This document shows positions 43,241 through 52,185 of a stretch of 64,000 nucleotides of DNA, piece by piece; position 1 is the first letter of the stretch, and every line of letters starts with the position of its first letter. The DNA is taken from contig JAJEIM010000023.1 in assembly GCA_022827785.1 (NCBI GenBank), positions 62,001 to 126,000 on the forward strand, read 5' to 3'. The notes under the pieces were generated by a model that made no database searches, had not been told where the DNA came from, and was given only the letters and a program-made list of their open reading frames with translations. Both the position numbers and the translations under genes were made by a program. Source of the DNA: Acidimicrobiia bacterium. GTDB lineage: Bacteria; Actinomycetota; Acidimicrobiia; Spongiisociales; Spongiisociaceae.

Positions 43241-43490
43241 GTGAAGTCGCGAAATCGCGGCGAGCGGCTCCACCCCGCCGGGCCCTCCCCCGCCGCCGCC
43301 ACCTTGGTTGGAGCGTGGTCGACCATGCCCGGCCTGCTGCCGGGCTGCGGTCTCCGCTCCACGAAGCCCCGTTTGTTCCCTCAAGCCGGCCCAGCCGAAT
43401 CGGTCTTGCTTCATCGGCCGGCATAGGTGCTTGGCAATAGGCAACTTATAGCGGGGGTGTGACATGGTTTGCGAGAACGCGAAAAATACG
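43241..43490 (-). repeat. Dispersed intergenic repeat, copy F (full length)
   Basis: On the minus strand: TATTTTTCGCGTTCTCGC, TGTCACACCCCCGCTATAAGTTGCCTAT, GCCAAGCACCTATGCCGGCCGATGA, GAGGGAACAAAC, TGGAGCG/CGCTCCA stem around GCCCGGCAGCAGGCCGGGC, CCAAGGTGGCGGCGGCGGGGGAGGG and a terminal CGCGATTTCGCG hairpin. It is 250 bp and the best match to copies A and E. It lies between two plus-strand genes in the opposite direction. Confidence 0.85.
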
Positions 43491-43635
43491 AGCCAGGTTC
43501 CTGGTTGGGCTAGCTAAGTGGCATGTGACGGGCTCGTCCCGCGCCTTGCGGCCAGGGACGATGACGCACCGAGCCGCCGCGCCGTTCCGATGGCTCCACG
43601 CCCATCTGCTTGCCCGGAACCGGTAACCTGGCCGG

Positions 43636-44421
43636 GTGTCCATGCCCGAAGCTCCCGCGGCCCCCCTCGAGACCGAGCCGGATGGCTTGGATGATGGTGA
43701 CTCCGTGGCAACCGCAGGGCATACCGTTCTGGCGGTGAGGAGGAGGCTGGGCGGTCGGTGGTCTCTCGGGCTGGTCGGAGCGGTCCTGATCCTTCATGGC
43801 GGCGGCCTGCTGTTCGAGCGGTTGCCCGCTCCTTCAGGCGCCGGCGGCGAACCGGAGCCGGATGGCGGCGGTCTGCTGTTCGGGTGGTCGCTCACCCGCA
43901 CGGTACTCGAACTGATCTACCCGAACCGGGACCTTCCCGGGCTCGAGACGCGAGACCTGGGATGGGCGGCGATGTTCCTGGTCGTCGGCGCTCTGCTGGT
44001 CGTGTGGACATCCGTCAGGTTGGTGAGCCGGAGGCCGATCGTGCGCGGGGACCGGGACGGCCTGGGACTGGCGGTACGGGGACCCTTCCGGCGACCGATC
44101 ACCATCCCTTGGAGGGAGGTGGCCGGCGTCTCGGCGACGACGGTGACCGACGATTACGGAGACGTCCCCGCGTTGCTGATCCGTCTGGCGGACCCGAGCC
44201 GGATCGGACCCAATCCCTGGGGCGCCAGTTGGGTCGAGCCCTCCACCCTGTCTGTCGGCGCGCCGGACTGGGGACAGGATCCCCACCGCGTCGCCGACCG
44301 GCTGCGGGAAGTCGCGGCGCTCGGCACCCGCCTGCCGCCGGAAGAGACCGAACCCGACCCGCCGCCGGCGATGATCGTCGAACCGGTTCCCGGCGTGCCT
44401 GCCGGGGAGGGGGACGAATGA
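43636..44421 (+). CDS. Membrane protein with C-terminal PH-like domain
   Basis: A 261-residue protein with two membrane helices (about 43-60 and 108-128) separated by an extracellular loop, then a cytoplasmic beta-rich region (about 130-235) with GLGLAVRGPFRRPITIPWREV that resembles bacterial PH domains. The function is unknown. Its TGA overlaps the ATG of the endonuclease IV gene, so the two are translated together. GTG 43636 and ATG 43642 are both possible starts. Confidence 0.65.
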   Translation: MSMPEAPAAPLETEPDGLDDGDSVATAGHTVLAVRRRLGGRWSLGLVGAVLILHGGGLLFERLPAPSGAGGEPEPDGGGLLFGWSLTRTVLELIYPNRDLPGLETRDLGWAAMFLVVGALLVVWTSVRLVSRRPIVRGDRDGLGLAVRGPFRRPITIPWREVAGVSATTVTDDYGDVPALLIRLADPSRIGPNPWGASWVEPSTLSVGAPDWGQDPHRVADRLREVAALGTRLPPEETEPDPPPAMIVEPVPGVPAGEGDE

Positions 44422-45200
44422 TCGATGTAGGCGCTCACGTGCCCGGCGATGATCCGGTGGCCGAGGCCGTCTCACGGGGCGTTGACCTGGTCCAGGTTTT
44501 CCTCGGCCCGCCGCAATCGTGGAAGAAGCCCCCGCCACGACTCGACGCTCGGGAACTGAAGGACTCGCCGGTAAGAATCTACGTCCATGCCCCCTACCGG
44601 CTCAACGTGGCCAGCCCCAACAACCGGATCCGCATCCCGAGCCGTAAGACCCTGGCCAACATCGTCGACGCCGCGGAGCAGATCGGCGCAGCCGGCCTCG
44701 TCGTACACGGCGGCCACGTGACCGGTGGCGAGGCGGTCGAGGACGGGTTCCCGCGCTGGCGCAAGGCTTTGGAGAGCTTCGAGACCGACCTTCCCATCAT
44801 TATCGAGAACACGGCCTCGGGCGACAACGCTCAGGCTCGGCGCATAGATGATCTGGCCCGTCTGTGGGAGGTGATCGGCGACCTCGGACCTGGGTTCTGC
44901 CTGGATACCTGCCATGTCTGGGCCGGGGGAGAGCCCCTGGAAGGGGTGGTCGAGCGGGTGCTCGAAGCGACCGGCCGGATCGACCTGGTCCACCTGAACG
45001 ACTCGCGGGACGGCTTCGACTCCCGGCGGGACCGCCACGCCAACCTGGGCAAGGGACACATCCCCGGAGATATGCTGGTGGAGATCGTTCGCCAGGCCGG
45101 GGCGCCCACCATCATCGAGACCCCAGGCGGCATCGCCGAGCACAACGCCGATCTGGACTGGATCAGGAACCGGCTGGTGGCCGCTCCCGCCCTGTTCTAG
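44418..45200 (+). CDS. nfo: Deoxyribonuclease IV (AP endonuclease, Nfo family)
   Basis: A 260-residue TIM-barrel protein. Zinc-binding motifs include YVHAPYRLNVASP, LVVHGGHVTGGE, IIIENTASGD, FCLDTCHVWAGG, LVHLNDSRDGFDSRRDRHANLGKG and TIIETPG. It would incise DNA 5' to abasic sites in base-excision repair. The ATG overlaps the upstream stop (ATGA). Slightly shorter than the E. coli enzyme, as usual in actinobacteria. Confidence 0.92.
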   Translation: MIDVGAHVPGDDPVAEAVSRGVDLVQVFLGPPQSWKKPPPRLDARELKDSPVRIYVHAPYRLNVASPNNRIRIPSRKTLANIVDAAEQIGAAGLVVHGGHVTGGEAVEDGFPRWRKALESFETDLPIIIENTASGDNAQARRIDDLARLWEVIGDLGPGFCLDTCHVWAGGEPLEGVVERVLEATGRIDLVHLNDSRDGFDSRRDRHANLGKGHIPGDMLVEIVRQAGAPTIIETPGGIAEHNADLDWIRNRLVAAPALF

Positions 45201-45226
45201 CGGGATTCGCCGTACCCGTACCGTCC

Positions 45227-45526
45227 CTACCCGCTGTCCCGGTAGACGGCGGCGATGTCGTCCCCGCACTCCGCCTCGATCCGTCCCATGACCGCCCCGT
45301 GGCGGGTCGCGTCGACCAGGATCCCGCTCACCTTGTCGGCCGTCATGCCCTCGATCCTCACCTGCCGGCACACTTCCCAGGCCAGGTAGTCGAGGTCGTC
45401 CGGGGGTTGCTCATCCCCGCAGGAGGCGCTGACGAGCAAGGCCATCACCAGGAACAGGCACCAGCCCCGTAGGCCTCCCCCCGTCCGATCGGAAACTCGG
45501 TCCCATCGCTTCACCGTCCGTCCCAC
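45227..45526 (-). CDS. Small putative lipoprotein
   Basis: A 99-residue protein. Basic N-terminus, hydrophobic stretch (WCLFLVMALLVS) and lipobox VSASC indicate lipid attachment at Cys36. The mature part is short (about 60 residues) and holds three further cysteines (VCRQV, ECGDD). No known domain is recognised. It is convergent with nfo. Confidence 0.65.
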   Translation of the reverse strand: MGRTVKRWDRVSDRTGGGLRGWCLFLVMALLVSASCGDEQPPDDLDYLAWEVCRQVRIEGMTADKVSGILVDATRHGAVMGRIEAECGDDIAAVYRDSG

Positions 45527-45598
45527 GCTAGTGATGATGCTTCCCGACGGAGCTGTCCAAGGACTATCTCTCCTTCCAACGAGGAGGAATATCTGGAA

Positions 45599-45669
45599 GA
45601 TTCTCCCTTACAGAAGGAGAATCGAAGATGGTCTCTGGGCCAGCTTCGGGCAGAGAGCAATGATTCTCC
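45599..45669. repeat. Three copies of GATTCTCC around an accessory-gene promoter
   Basis: GATTCTCC at 45599-45606, its inverse GGAGAATC at 45616-45623 (nine bases apart, forming an interrupted palindrome) and GATTCTCC again at 45662-45669 beside the large inverted repeat. Spacing suggests operator sites, but no binding protein is known. Confidence 0.45.
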
Positions 45670-45724
45670 CAGATATATGCCACTTTATCGGCATATAATA
45701 CGCCGATAAAGTGGCATATATCTG
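45670..45724. promoter_or_regulatory. Perfect 23-bp inverted repeat with TATAAT in its centre
   Basis: Arms 45670-45692 and 45702-45724 are exact reverse complements (inner part GCCACTTTATCGGC) around a nine-base loop holding TATAAT at 45694-45699. The block is far more AT-rich than its surroundings. A -10 box exactly between the arms suggests an operator that blocks transcription of the downstream ATPase gene, or a hairpin formed on supercoiling. No good -35 is seen. Confidence 0.7.
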
Positions 45725-45767
45725 CTACCCTGGTCTGCGGCACAACATCAAGACAAGGGGACCGCAG

Positions 45768-47051
45768 GTGGAGACGGACACAACCACGCCTGCCGGCTAC
45801 CTCCCAAGGATCGTGGATGCCGAGATGTGTTCTGCCCTGGCGACGATGCCTGCTGTCGTCGTGGAGGGCCCGAGGGCTTGCGGCAAGACGTGGACCGGCA
45901 GGAGATTCGCCCGAAGCGCCGTGTTTCTGGACGAGCGTGCCAATGAGGCACTGTCGGTCGGTATGGACCCCGCCGGAATTCTCGATGGTGAGGCGCCGCG
46001 ACTCCTCGATGAATGGCAGCTGGCGCCAGGCATATGGAACCCGATGCGCCGGGCTTGTGATGAGCGCGGGATCAAGGGTCAGTTCATCCTGACCGGCTCT
46101 GCCAATCCACCCGACGACATAACGAGGCACTCGGGGGCCGGTCGGATCATCAGGGTGCGCATGCGTCCCATGAGCCTGTTCGAGTCCGGCGACTCTGACG
46201 GCAGCATTTCTCTTGGCGAGGTCTTGGCGGGCGGGCCGTGCCGGGCGGCGAACCAGGGCTACTCCCTTGGCGATGTACTCGGACTGGCCTGCCGGGGCGG
46301 GTGGCCCCAGCACGTCAACGCAAGCGTGGATACGGCGGTTGGCGCGGCCCGGGCCTACCTGGCCGAGATCACTCGAACCGACGTGTCGAGGGTGGACGGC
46401 GTGGAGCGGAATCCTCTCAAGGTGGAGCGGTTGCTGGTCTCGATGGCCAGGAATGTGGCCACGGATGTCAAACACTCGACGCTCGCTGCGGACACGGCAG
46501 CCGGTTACGGGCGACCGGAACTGGAACGCCGTACCGTCGCCAGATACCTCGACGCCCTGGAGCGCCTGTTCGTAGTGGAGAGAGTGCCGGCCTGGAGGCC
46601 GCACCTCGCATCGCGAGTCCAGGTCCGGAAAGCCCCCAAACTCCACCTCGCCGACCCTTCCCTCACGGTCGCCATGCTGGACACGGGGGTGAATACGCTG
46701 CTTCGAGATCTGCAGTTTGCCGGACGCCTGTTCGAGTCGATGGTTGCTCGCGACCTTCAGGTATATGCCGCCGCAAACCGGGCCGTGACCTCGCATTATC
46801 GCGACAGCCAGGGCCTGGAGGTGGATCTGGTCATCTCCAAGCCGGACGGCCGCTGGGCTGCCGTGGAGGTCAAGCTGGGCGGGCGAGAGGCTATCGACAA
46901 GGCTGCGGCGTCCCTGTTGCGACTCCGAGCCAGAGTCGACGGCGCCTCGCAAGGTCCTCCGCTCCGGCTCATGGTGGTCACGGCCACCGGCTACGCGTTC
47001 GAGCGTCCCGACGGGGTATGCGTGGTCCCCATTACGTCACTGGGGCCATGA
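45768..47051 (+). CDS. AAA_14/DUF4143 ATPase (accessory gene)
   Basis: A 427-residue protein. Walker A is [11 protein letters not shown]; Walker B region is [19 protein letters not shown], followed by ILTGSA. The C-terminal DUF4143 part has a PD-(D/E)XK-like site: EVDLVIS then AVEVKLG. These genes occur sporadically across bacteria and archaea; function is unknown though a mobile or defence-like nature has been suggested for some. GTG 45768 follows AAGGGG; longer frames would begin inside the inverted repeat. The last 61 bp overlap the clpB 3' end. Confidence 0.82.
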   Translation: METDTTTPAGYLPRIVDAEMCSALATMPAVVVEGPRACGKTWTGRRFARSAVFLDERANEALSVGMDPAGILDGEAPRLLDEWQLAPGIWNPMRRACDERGIKGQFILTGSANPPDDITRHSGAGRIIRVRMRPMSLFESGDSDGSISLGEVLAGGPCRAANQGYSLGDVLGLACRGGWPQHVNASVDTAVGAARAYLAEITRTDVSRVDGVERNPLKVERLLVSMARNVATDVKHSTLAADTAAGYGRPELERRTVARYLDALERLFVVERVPAWRPHLASRVQVRKAPKLHLADPSLTVAMLDTGVNTLLRDLQFAGRLFESMVARDLQVYAAANRAVTSHYRDSQGLEVDLVISKPDGRWAAVEVKLGGREAIDKAAASLLRLRARVDGASQGPPLRLMVVTATGYAFERPDGVCVVPITSLGP

Positions 47052-49624
47052 ATGGCATTCGATAGGACCAGCCCTTCCCCGTCGGCGGTCACGGTCACGG
47101 TGTCGCCGGGGCGGAAGCGTCCTTCCAGCAGGCCCAGGGCCAGGGGGTCGACCAGGGCGGTCTGGAGGAGGCGCTTGAGCGGCCTGGCGCCGTAGGCGGG
47201 GTCGTAGCCCTCGCCGGCCAGCCAGGCAGCCGCCTCGTCGGACAACTCGACCGTGATGCCGCGGGCCTCGAGGCGCTCGCCGAGCCGAGCGAACTGGAGG
47301 TCCACGATCTGGCGCAGATCCTCCGCCGACAGCCGGGAGAACACCACGATGTCGTCGATCCGGTTGAGGAACTCGGGGCGGAAGTGATTCCGGACCCGTT
47401 CCATCACGCGGGTTCGCACCGCCTCTCCGGGTAGATCCGGGGTGATCAACTCGGAGCCCAGGTTGGAGGTCATGATCAGCACCGTGTTGGTGAAGTCCAC
47501 GGTCCGGCCCTGGCCGTCGGTGAGCCTCCCGTCGTCGAGCACCTGGAGGAGCGTCCCGAACACTTCGGAGTGGGCCTTCTCCACCTCGTCCAGCAGGACC
47601 ACCGAGTAGGGGCGGCGCCGGACCGCCTCGGTCAGCTGACCTCCCTCCTCGTAGCCCACGTAGCCGGGAGGAGCGCCGACCAGACGGCTGACCGAGTGCT
47701 TCTCCATGTACTCGGACATGTCGATCCGGACCATGGCCCGCTCGTCGTCGAACATGAACGCGGCCAGGGTCTTGGCCAGCTCGGTCTTGCCGACCCCGGA
47801 GGGACCGAGGAACAGGAAGGACCCGATCGGGCGGTTGGGATCGGCCAGACCGGAGCGACTCCGGCGGATGGCGCCGGCCACCGCCGATACCCCGGCATCC
47901 TGGCCGATCACACGCTCGTGGAGATGATCCTCAAGGTGGACCAGCCTGGCCATCTCGCTCTCCATGAGGCGCGAGACGGGGATCCCCGTCCAGCGGCTCA
48001 CCACCGCTGCGACATCCTCCTCGGTGACCTCCTCGCTGAGCATGGACATGTCGGCCTGCAGGTCGGCCAGGGATTCCTCCCGGGTCGCCAGCTCCCGAGC
48101 CAGGCGGGGAAGCTCCCCGTACTGCAGCTCCGCGGCCCGCTGCAGGTCACCGGCCCGAGTGGCCTGGTCCGACTCCGTTCGGGCATCCTCGATCTGCTGC
48201 TTGACCGACCTGATGGCCTCGATCTGTTCCTTCTCGTGCTGCCAGTGGGTGGTCAGACGGTCCAACTCCTCGGTGATCTCGGCCATTTCCTGGTCGACGG
48301 CCTCCATCCGGGCTTTCGAACCCTCGTCGGACTCCTTGCCCAGCGCGCTCGCCTCGATCTCCAGCTGGCGCAGGCGGCGGGTCAGGGTGTCGATCTCCTC
48401 GGGCATGGAGTCGATCTCGATGCGGAGCCGCGAGGCGGCCTCGTCCATCAGGTCGATGGCCTTGTCCGGCAGGTGCCGGGAGGTGATGTAGCGGTCGGAA
48501 AGCACCGCCGCCGCGATCAGGGCCCCGTCGGTGATCCGGACCCCGTGGTGGACCTCGTAGCGTTCCTTCAGACCCCGCAGGATCCCCACCGTCTCGTCGG
48601 TGCTGGGGGGCGCCACCATCACCGGCTGGAAGCGCCGTTCCAGGGCGGCGTCCTTCTCCACATGCTTGCGGTACTCGTCCAGCGTGGTGGCGCCGATCAT
48701 GCGGAGCTCGCCCCGGGCGAGCAGTGGCTTGAGCATGTTGGAGGCGTCCATCGCCCCCTCGGCGGCGCCGGCGCCCACCAGCGTGTGCATCTCGTCGATG
48801 AAGGTGACGATCCGGCCGTCGGCGGCCTTGATCTCGTCGAGCGTGGCCTTGAGGCGCTCTTCGAACTCCCCGCGGTACTTGGCTCCCGCCACCATGGCGC
48901 CCAGGTCGAGCGCCACGATCCGCTTATTCTTGAGGCCTTCGGGAACGTCGCCGTCGAGGATGCGCAGAGCCAGACCCTCGGCGATGGCGGTCTTGCCGAC
49001 GCCGGGCTCACCGATGAGAACCGGGTTGTTCTTGGTGCGCCGGCTCAGTACCTGGATGATCCGGCGGATCTCATCATCCCGTCCGATCACCGGGTCGAGC
49101 TTGCCCGCCCCTGCCTCGGCGACCAGGTCGCGCCCGTACCGTTCCAGCGCAGCCATCGTGTCCTCGGGGTTGTCGGTGGTGATCCGCCGGGCGCCGTGCA
49201 CCTCCGCCAGCACATCGGCGATGGCCTGCCGGGTAACACCGGAATCCCGCAGGAGGGTTCCGGCCCGCGTGTCCGACCCGGCCAGGGCGGCCAGCAGGTG
49301 TTCGACGGAGGTGTAGCTGTCGCCGGCCGCAGCCATTCCGGCTAGGGCGTCCTCCAGGACGCTGATGGTGGCTCGGGCATAGCCGGTCTCGGCGCCGCCG
49401 TACACCTGCGGGAGGGACTCGACCAGGCCCTCGGCGCCCTGCCGGAGTAGAGCCGGGGCCACGTCGAGGCGGGCCAGCAGCGGAAGGGTGACGGTGTCAG
49501 GCTGTCCGAGGAGCGCCACGAGCAGGTGGGCCGGCTCGACCGCCTGGTGATGCCGAGCGGTGGCGTCCTCGCGGGCGGTTACCAGAGCCGCCTGTGCCTT
49601 CTGGGTGAACCGTCCTGCGTCCAT
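46991..49624 (-). CDS. clpB: ATP-dependent disaggregase ClpB
   Basis: An 877-residue Hsp100 protein. Clp-N domain (1-145), AAA-1 with [15 protein letters not shown], a coiled-coil middle domain (about 395-520) and AAA-2 with [15 protein letters not shown] and sensor GARPLKR. It rescues aggregated proteins with DnaK. ATG 49624 has GGCGGAG upstream. The C-terminal 20 residues after GLVLS are unlike usual ClpB ends and overlap the DUF4143 gene, as if the reading frame was extended by insertion. The 261 bp upstream hold no recognisable HAIR or CIRCE operator. Confidence 0.96.
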   Translation of the reverse strand: MDAGRFTQKAQAALVTAREDATARHHQAVEPAHLLVALLGQPDTVTLPLLARLDVAPALLRQGAEGLVESLPQVYGGAETGYARATISVLEDALAGMAAAGDSYTSVEHLLAALAGSDTRAGTLLRDSGVTRQAIADVLAEVHGARRITTDNPEDTMAALERYGRDLVAEAGAGKLDPVIGRDDEIRRIIQVLSRRTKNNPVLIGEPGVGKTAIAEGLALRILDGDVPEGLKNKRIVALDLGAMVAGAKYRGEFEERLKATLDEIKAADGRIVTFIDEMHTLVGAGAAEGAMDASNMLKPLLARGELRMIGATTLDEYRKHVEKDAALERRFQPVMVAPPSTDETVGILRGLKERYEVHHGVRITDGALIAAAVLSDRYITSRHLPDKAIDLMDEAASRLRIEIDSMPEEIDTLTRRLRQLEIEASALGKESDEGSKARMEAVDQEMAEITEELDRLTTHWQHEKEQIEAIRSVKQQIEDARTESDQATRAGDLQRAAELQYGELPRLARELATREESLADLQADMSMLSEEVTEEDVAAVVSRWTGIPVSRLMESEMARLVHLEDHLHERVIGQDAGVSAVAGAIRRSRSGLADPNRPIGSFLFLGPSGVGKTELAKTLAAFMFDDERAMVRIDMSEYMEKHSVSRLVGAPPGYVGYEEGGQLTEAVRRRPYSVVLLDEVEKAHSEVFGTLLQVLDDGRLTDGQGRTVDFTNTVLIMTSNLGSELITPDLPGEAVRTRVMERVRNHFRPEFLNRIDDIVVFSRLSAEDLRQIVDLQFARLGERLEARGITVELSDEAAAWLAGEGYDPAYGARPLKRLLQTALVDPLALGLLEGRFRPGDTVTVTADGEGLVLSNAIHGPSDVMGTTHTPSGRSNA

Positions 49625-49885
49625 CGTTTCTCCGCCTCTCAGGGATCGGATTGCCTTCCACCTGTTCCAACGCCGGTGACGCGTGGATTATGCCCAGAAA
49701 ATCTAAGCGTTAGCATATCAACTTCTTGAACGATGCCGGCCGGGCGATTGTCACCCTCCGAGTACCTGGAACCGCCGTGGGCTTAAGCAACCAGGCCGGA
49801 TAGGTCTCTCGGTAACCTGCCGTTGAGAACCAGGATGCGTTTGTGCGGAGCATCCGGCACCCGACCACGGAGGGCTAGATAGCTT

Positions 49886-50620
49886 ATGGCGCTGACCAGC
49901 CTTGCTGACGGCCTGCTGTTCGGAGAGTGCCACGGAGCGGGCCCGGTCCAGGTGGTCGCCCTCCATGGTTGGGGTCGGGACCGGCGTGATTTCCAGCGCG
50001 TTCTGCAGGATCTCGATGCGGTGGCCGTCGACCTGCCCGGGTTCGGCGCCACGCCTCCCCCGCCGACCGCCACCGGCGCGGACGGATACGCCCGGGTGGT
50101 GGCCGCCTGGATCGAGCAGCTCCCGGACCCCCAGGTGTTGGTGGGCCACTCCTTCGGCGGCCGGGTCGCGGTGGTGCTGGCCGCGACTCGGCCGGAGCTG
50201 GTTGCCGGTCTCGTTCTGGTAGGGGTGCCCCTGCTCCACCGCTCGGATCGAGCCGCCCGCCGGCCTTCCGTTGCCTACCGCCTGGTGCGTCTGGCCAACC
50301 GGGCCGGCCTCGTCAGCGACGAGCGCCTCGAGCGCGAGAAGCGTCGCCGTGGATCGGCCGACTACCGGGCGGCGACCGGGGTGATGCGCGACATCCTGGT
50401 GAAAGTGGTGAACGAGAGCTACGAGGACGTACTGCCCGAAGTGGTCTGCCCGGTTTGGATGGTCTGGGGCGCCGATGACTCGGAGGTTCCGCTGGAGGTG
50501 GCCTACCGCGCCCGAGAGCTCTTCGAGTTCGCGGACCTTGACGTGGTGGAGGGTTGCGGCCATGACCTCCCCGGAGAGGCCCCGGACCGGATCCGGGCCA
50601 TCATCGAGGCGATGCTATGA
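49886..50620 (+). CDS. Alpha/beta-fold hydrolase
   Basis: A 244-residue hydrolase. Oxyanion motif ALHGWGRD, nucleophile elbow VGHSFGG (Ser89), Asp in WGADDSEVP and His in GCGHDLPGEAP complete the triad. The substrate is unknown. Its TGA overlaps the ATG of the Mur-ligase-like gene (ATGA), so a cell-envelope role is suggested by context only. Confidence 0.82.
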   Translation: MALTSLADGLLFGECHGAGPVQVVALHGWGRDRRDFQRVLQDLDAVAVDLPGFGATPPPPTATGADGYARVVAAWIEQLPDPQVLVGHSFGGRVAVVLAATRPELVAGLVLVGVPLLHRSDRAARRPSVAYRLVRLANRAGLVSDERLEREKRRRGSADYRAATGVMRDILVKVVNESYEDVLPEVVCPVWMVWGADDSEVPLEVAYRARELFEFADLDVVEGCGHDLPGEAPDRIRAIIEAML

Positions 50621-52167
50621 GTTGGGTCTCCTGGCTGGTATCGGTGCTGAGCCTGGCGGGCATCGCCCTCGCGGCCATCAAATGGCTGCGGGTGGCCCAG
50701 CGGGAGCACTACCTGGCCGGTTCGATTGTTTTCATGCGCCGGGTTTGGATCGCCGCCCGGCCCGTGAACATCCTGGAGGCGGTGATGCTCGCCGGTGCCC
50801 TGGTCGGCCACGCTCTCGCGCCGGATTCGTTGTGGCCCCTGCTGGGTTGCGTGGGGATGGTGATCTTCCCGGTCGGCCTCGGCCACCGCGGCCGGACGTC
50901 TCCGCTCAACTGGACCGCCCGGCTCAGGCGTACCGCCATCGTGGGGGCGTTTGTCCTGGGCTTGGCAACCGCCCTGCTCGGCCGGATGAGCACCCTCGTG
51001 CTCGGCGGGGGATGGCCGGGCGCTCTCTCCATGGCCGCCGTCGTCTCGTGGTATGCCATCCCGGACCTCGTGCTGTGGGTGGCGGCCCCGATCGAGCGGC
51101 GCCTGTCGCAGAAGTTCGTGGTCCGGGCGACCGGTACGTTGCGCCGCGTGGCGCCGGTGGTGGTGGGTATCACCGGAAGCTACGGCAAGACCAGCACCAA
51201 GTGGTACGTCCGCGACCTCGTGGCCGGGACCAGGCGGGTGGTGGCCAGCCCGGCCAGCTTCAACAACCGCCTCGGCCTCGCCCGGGCGATCAACGAGACC
51301 CTGACCGATGACGCCGAAGTGTTCGTGGCGGAGATGGGCGCCTACCAGCCGGGGGAGATCGCCGACACCTGCTCGTGGATCCCTCCGGGCATCGCCGTCC
51401 TGACCGCGATAGGACCGGTCCACCTGCAACGCTTCAAGTCGGAGGAGCGCATCATCGAAGCCAAGTCCGAGATCTTCGAGCGGGCCGGGGTGGCGATCAT
51501 CAATGTCGATCATCCGGCGCTGGCGGACCTGGCCGGGAGCTTGGGCGACCGGAAGGTGTGGCGATGCGGGACCTCCGGGAAGGCCACGGACGTGCGGGTC
51601 CGTCAGGATGGCGACCTTCTGACCATCGTCGTGCACGACCGGGCACTCGGTGATCCGATCCCGGCGGGCCCGTTCCCCGCCAACCTGGCCTGTGCAGTGG
51701 CTGTGGCCCTGGAGCTGGGAGTTCCTCCCGGCGCCGTGTCCGACCGGGCCCGCCGGCTCGCCCCCACGGAACATCGTCAGGCGACGGGTCGGTCGCAGGC
51801 AGGGTTCGAGATCATCGACGACACCTTCAACTCCAATCCGGCCGGCGCCGCCCGCGCCCTGGAGGTCCTGATGAGCGCGGTGGAGCCTCCAGGCCGCCGG
51901 GCGGTGGTGACTCCCGGAATGGTGGAGCTCGGGCCGCAGCAGCATGACGCCAACCGCCGGTTCGCCGCGGCCGCCGCAGAGGTGGTGGATCACCTGGTCA
52001 TCGTGGGTCGGGCCAACCGCAGAGCATTGCTCCATGGTGCCCGAGGGGGCTCGGCCGAGGTGACTCTGGTCGACCAACGGGAGGAAGCAGTGGCCTGGGT
52101 CCGGGAACACCTGGGCGCGGGCGATGCCGTCCTGTACGAGAACGATCTGCCCGATCATTACCCGTGA
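50617..52167 (+). CDS. Membrane-anchored Mur ligase family protein (MurF-like)
   Basis: A 516-residue protein. An N-terminal part with about four membrane helices (1-22, 52-88, 105-122, 135-157) is followed by a Mur ligase domain: P-loop GITGSYGKTST (184-194), SFNNRLGL, EMGAYQPGEI and DDTFNSNPAGAARAL. Canonical MurF is soluble and starts with a different domain, so this is a paralogue anchored at the membrane. It likely joins an amino acid or peptide to a lipid-linked or envelope substrate; the exact reaction is unknown. Confidence 0.78.
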   Translation: MSWVSWLVSVLSLAGIALAAIKWLRVAQREHYLAGSIVFMRRVWIAARPVNILEAVMLAGALVGHALAPDSLWPLLGCVGMVIFPVGLGHRGRTSPLNWTARLRRTAIVGAFVLGLATALLGRMSTLVLGGGWPGALSMAAVVSWYAIPDLVLWVAAPIERRLSQKFVVRATGTLRRVAPVVVGITGSYGKTSTKWYVRDLVAGTRRVVASPASFNNRLGLARAINETLTDDAEVFVAEMGAYQPGEIADTCSWIPPGIAVLTAIGPVHLQRFKSEERIIEAKSEIFERAGVAIINVDHPALADLAGSLGDRKVWRCGTSGKATDVRVRQDGDLLTIVVHDRALGDPIPAGPFPANLACAVAVALELGVPPGAVSDRARRLAPTEHRQATGRSQAGFEIIDDTFNSNPAGAARALEVLMSAVEPPGRRAVVTPGMVELGPQQHDANRRFAAAAAEVVDHLVIVGRANRRALLHGARGGSAEVTLVDQREEAVAWVREHLGAGDAVLYENDLPDHYP

Positions 52168-52185
52168 GGTCCGGCCGATGCTTGG

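Noticed and set aside
4831-43305. G-run tracts as CRISPR-type repeats
   Set aside because: They are widely dispersed single units within larger elements, with no spacer array.
43636-45200. Alternative frame joining the PH-like membrane protein and endonuclease IV into one protein
   Set aside because: The first half of that frame is Arg/Gly-rich shadow sequence; the ATGA overlap and complete families on each side show two genes.
49625-49885. HspR (HAIR) or HrcA (CIRCE) operator upstream of clpB
   Set aside because: Only partial half-sites (TTGAAC-like, TTAGCA) are present, without the required inverted partner at the right spacing.
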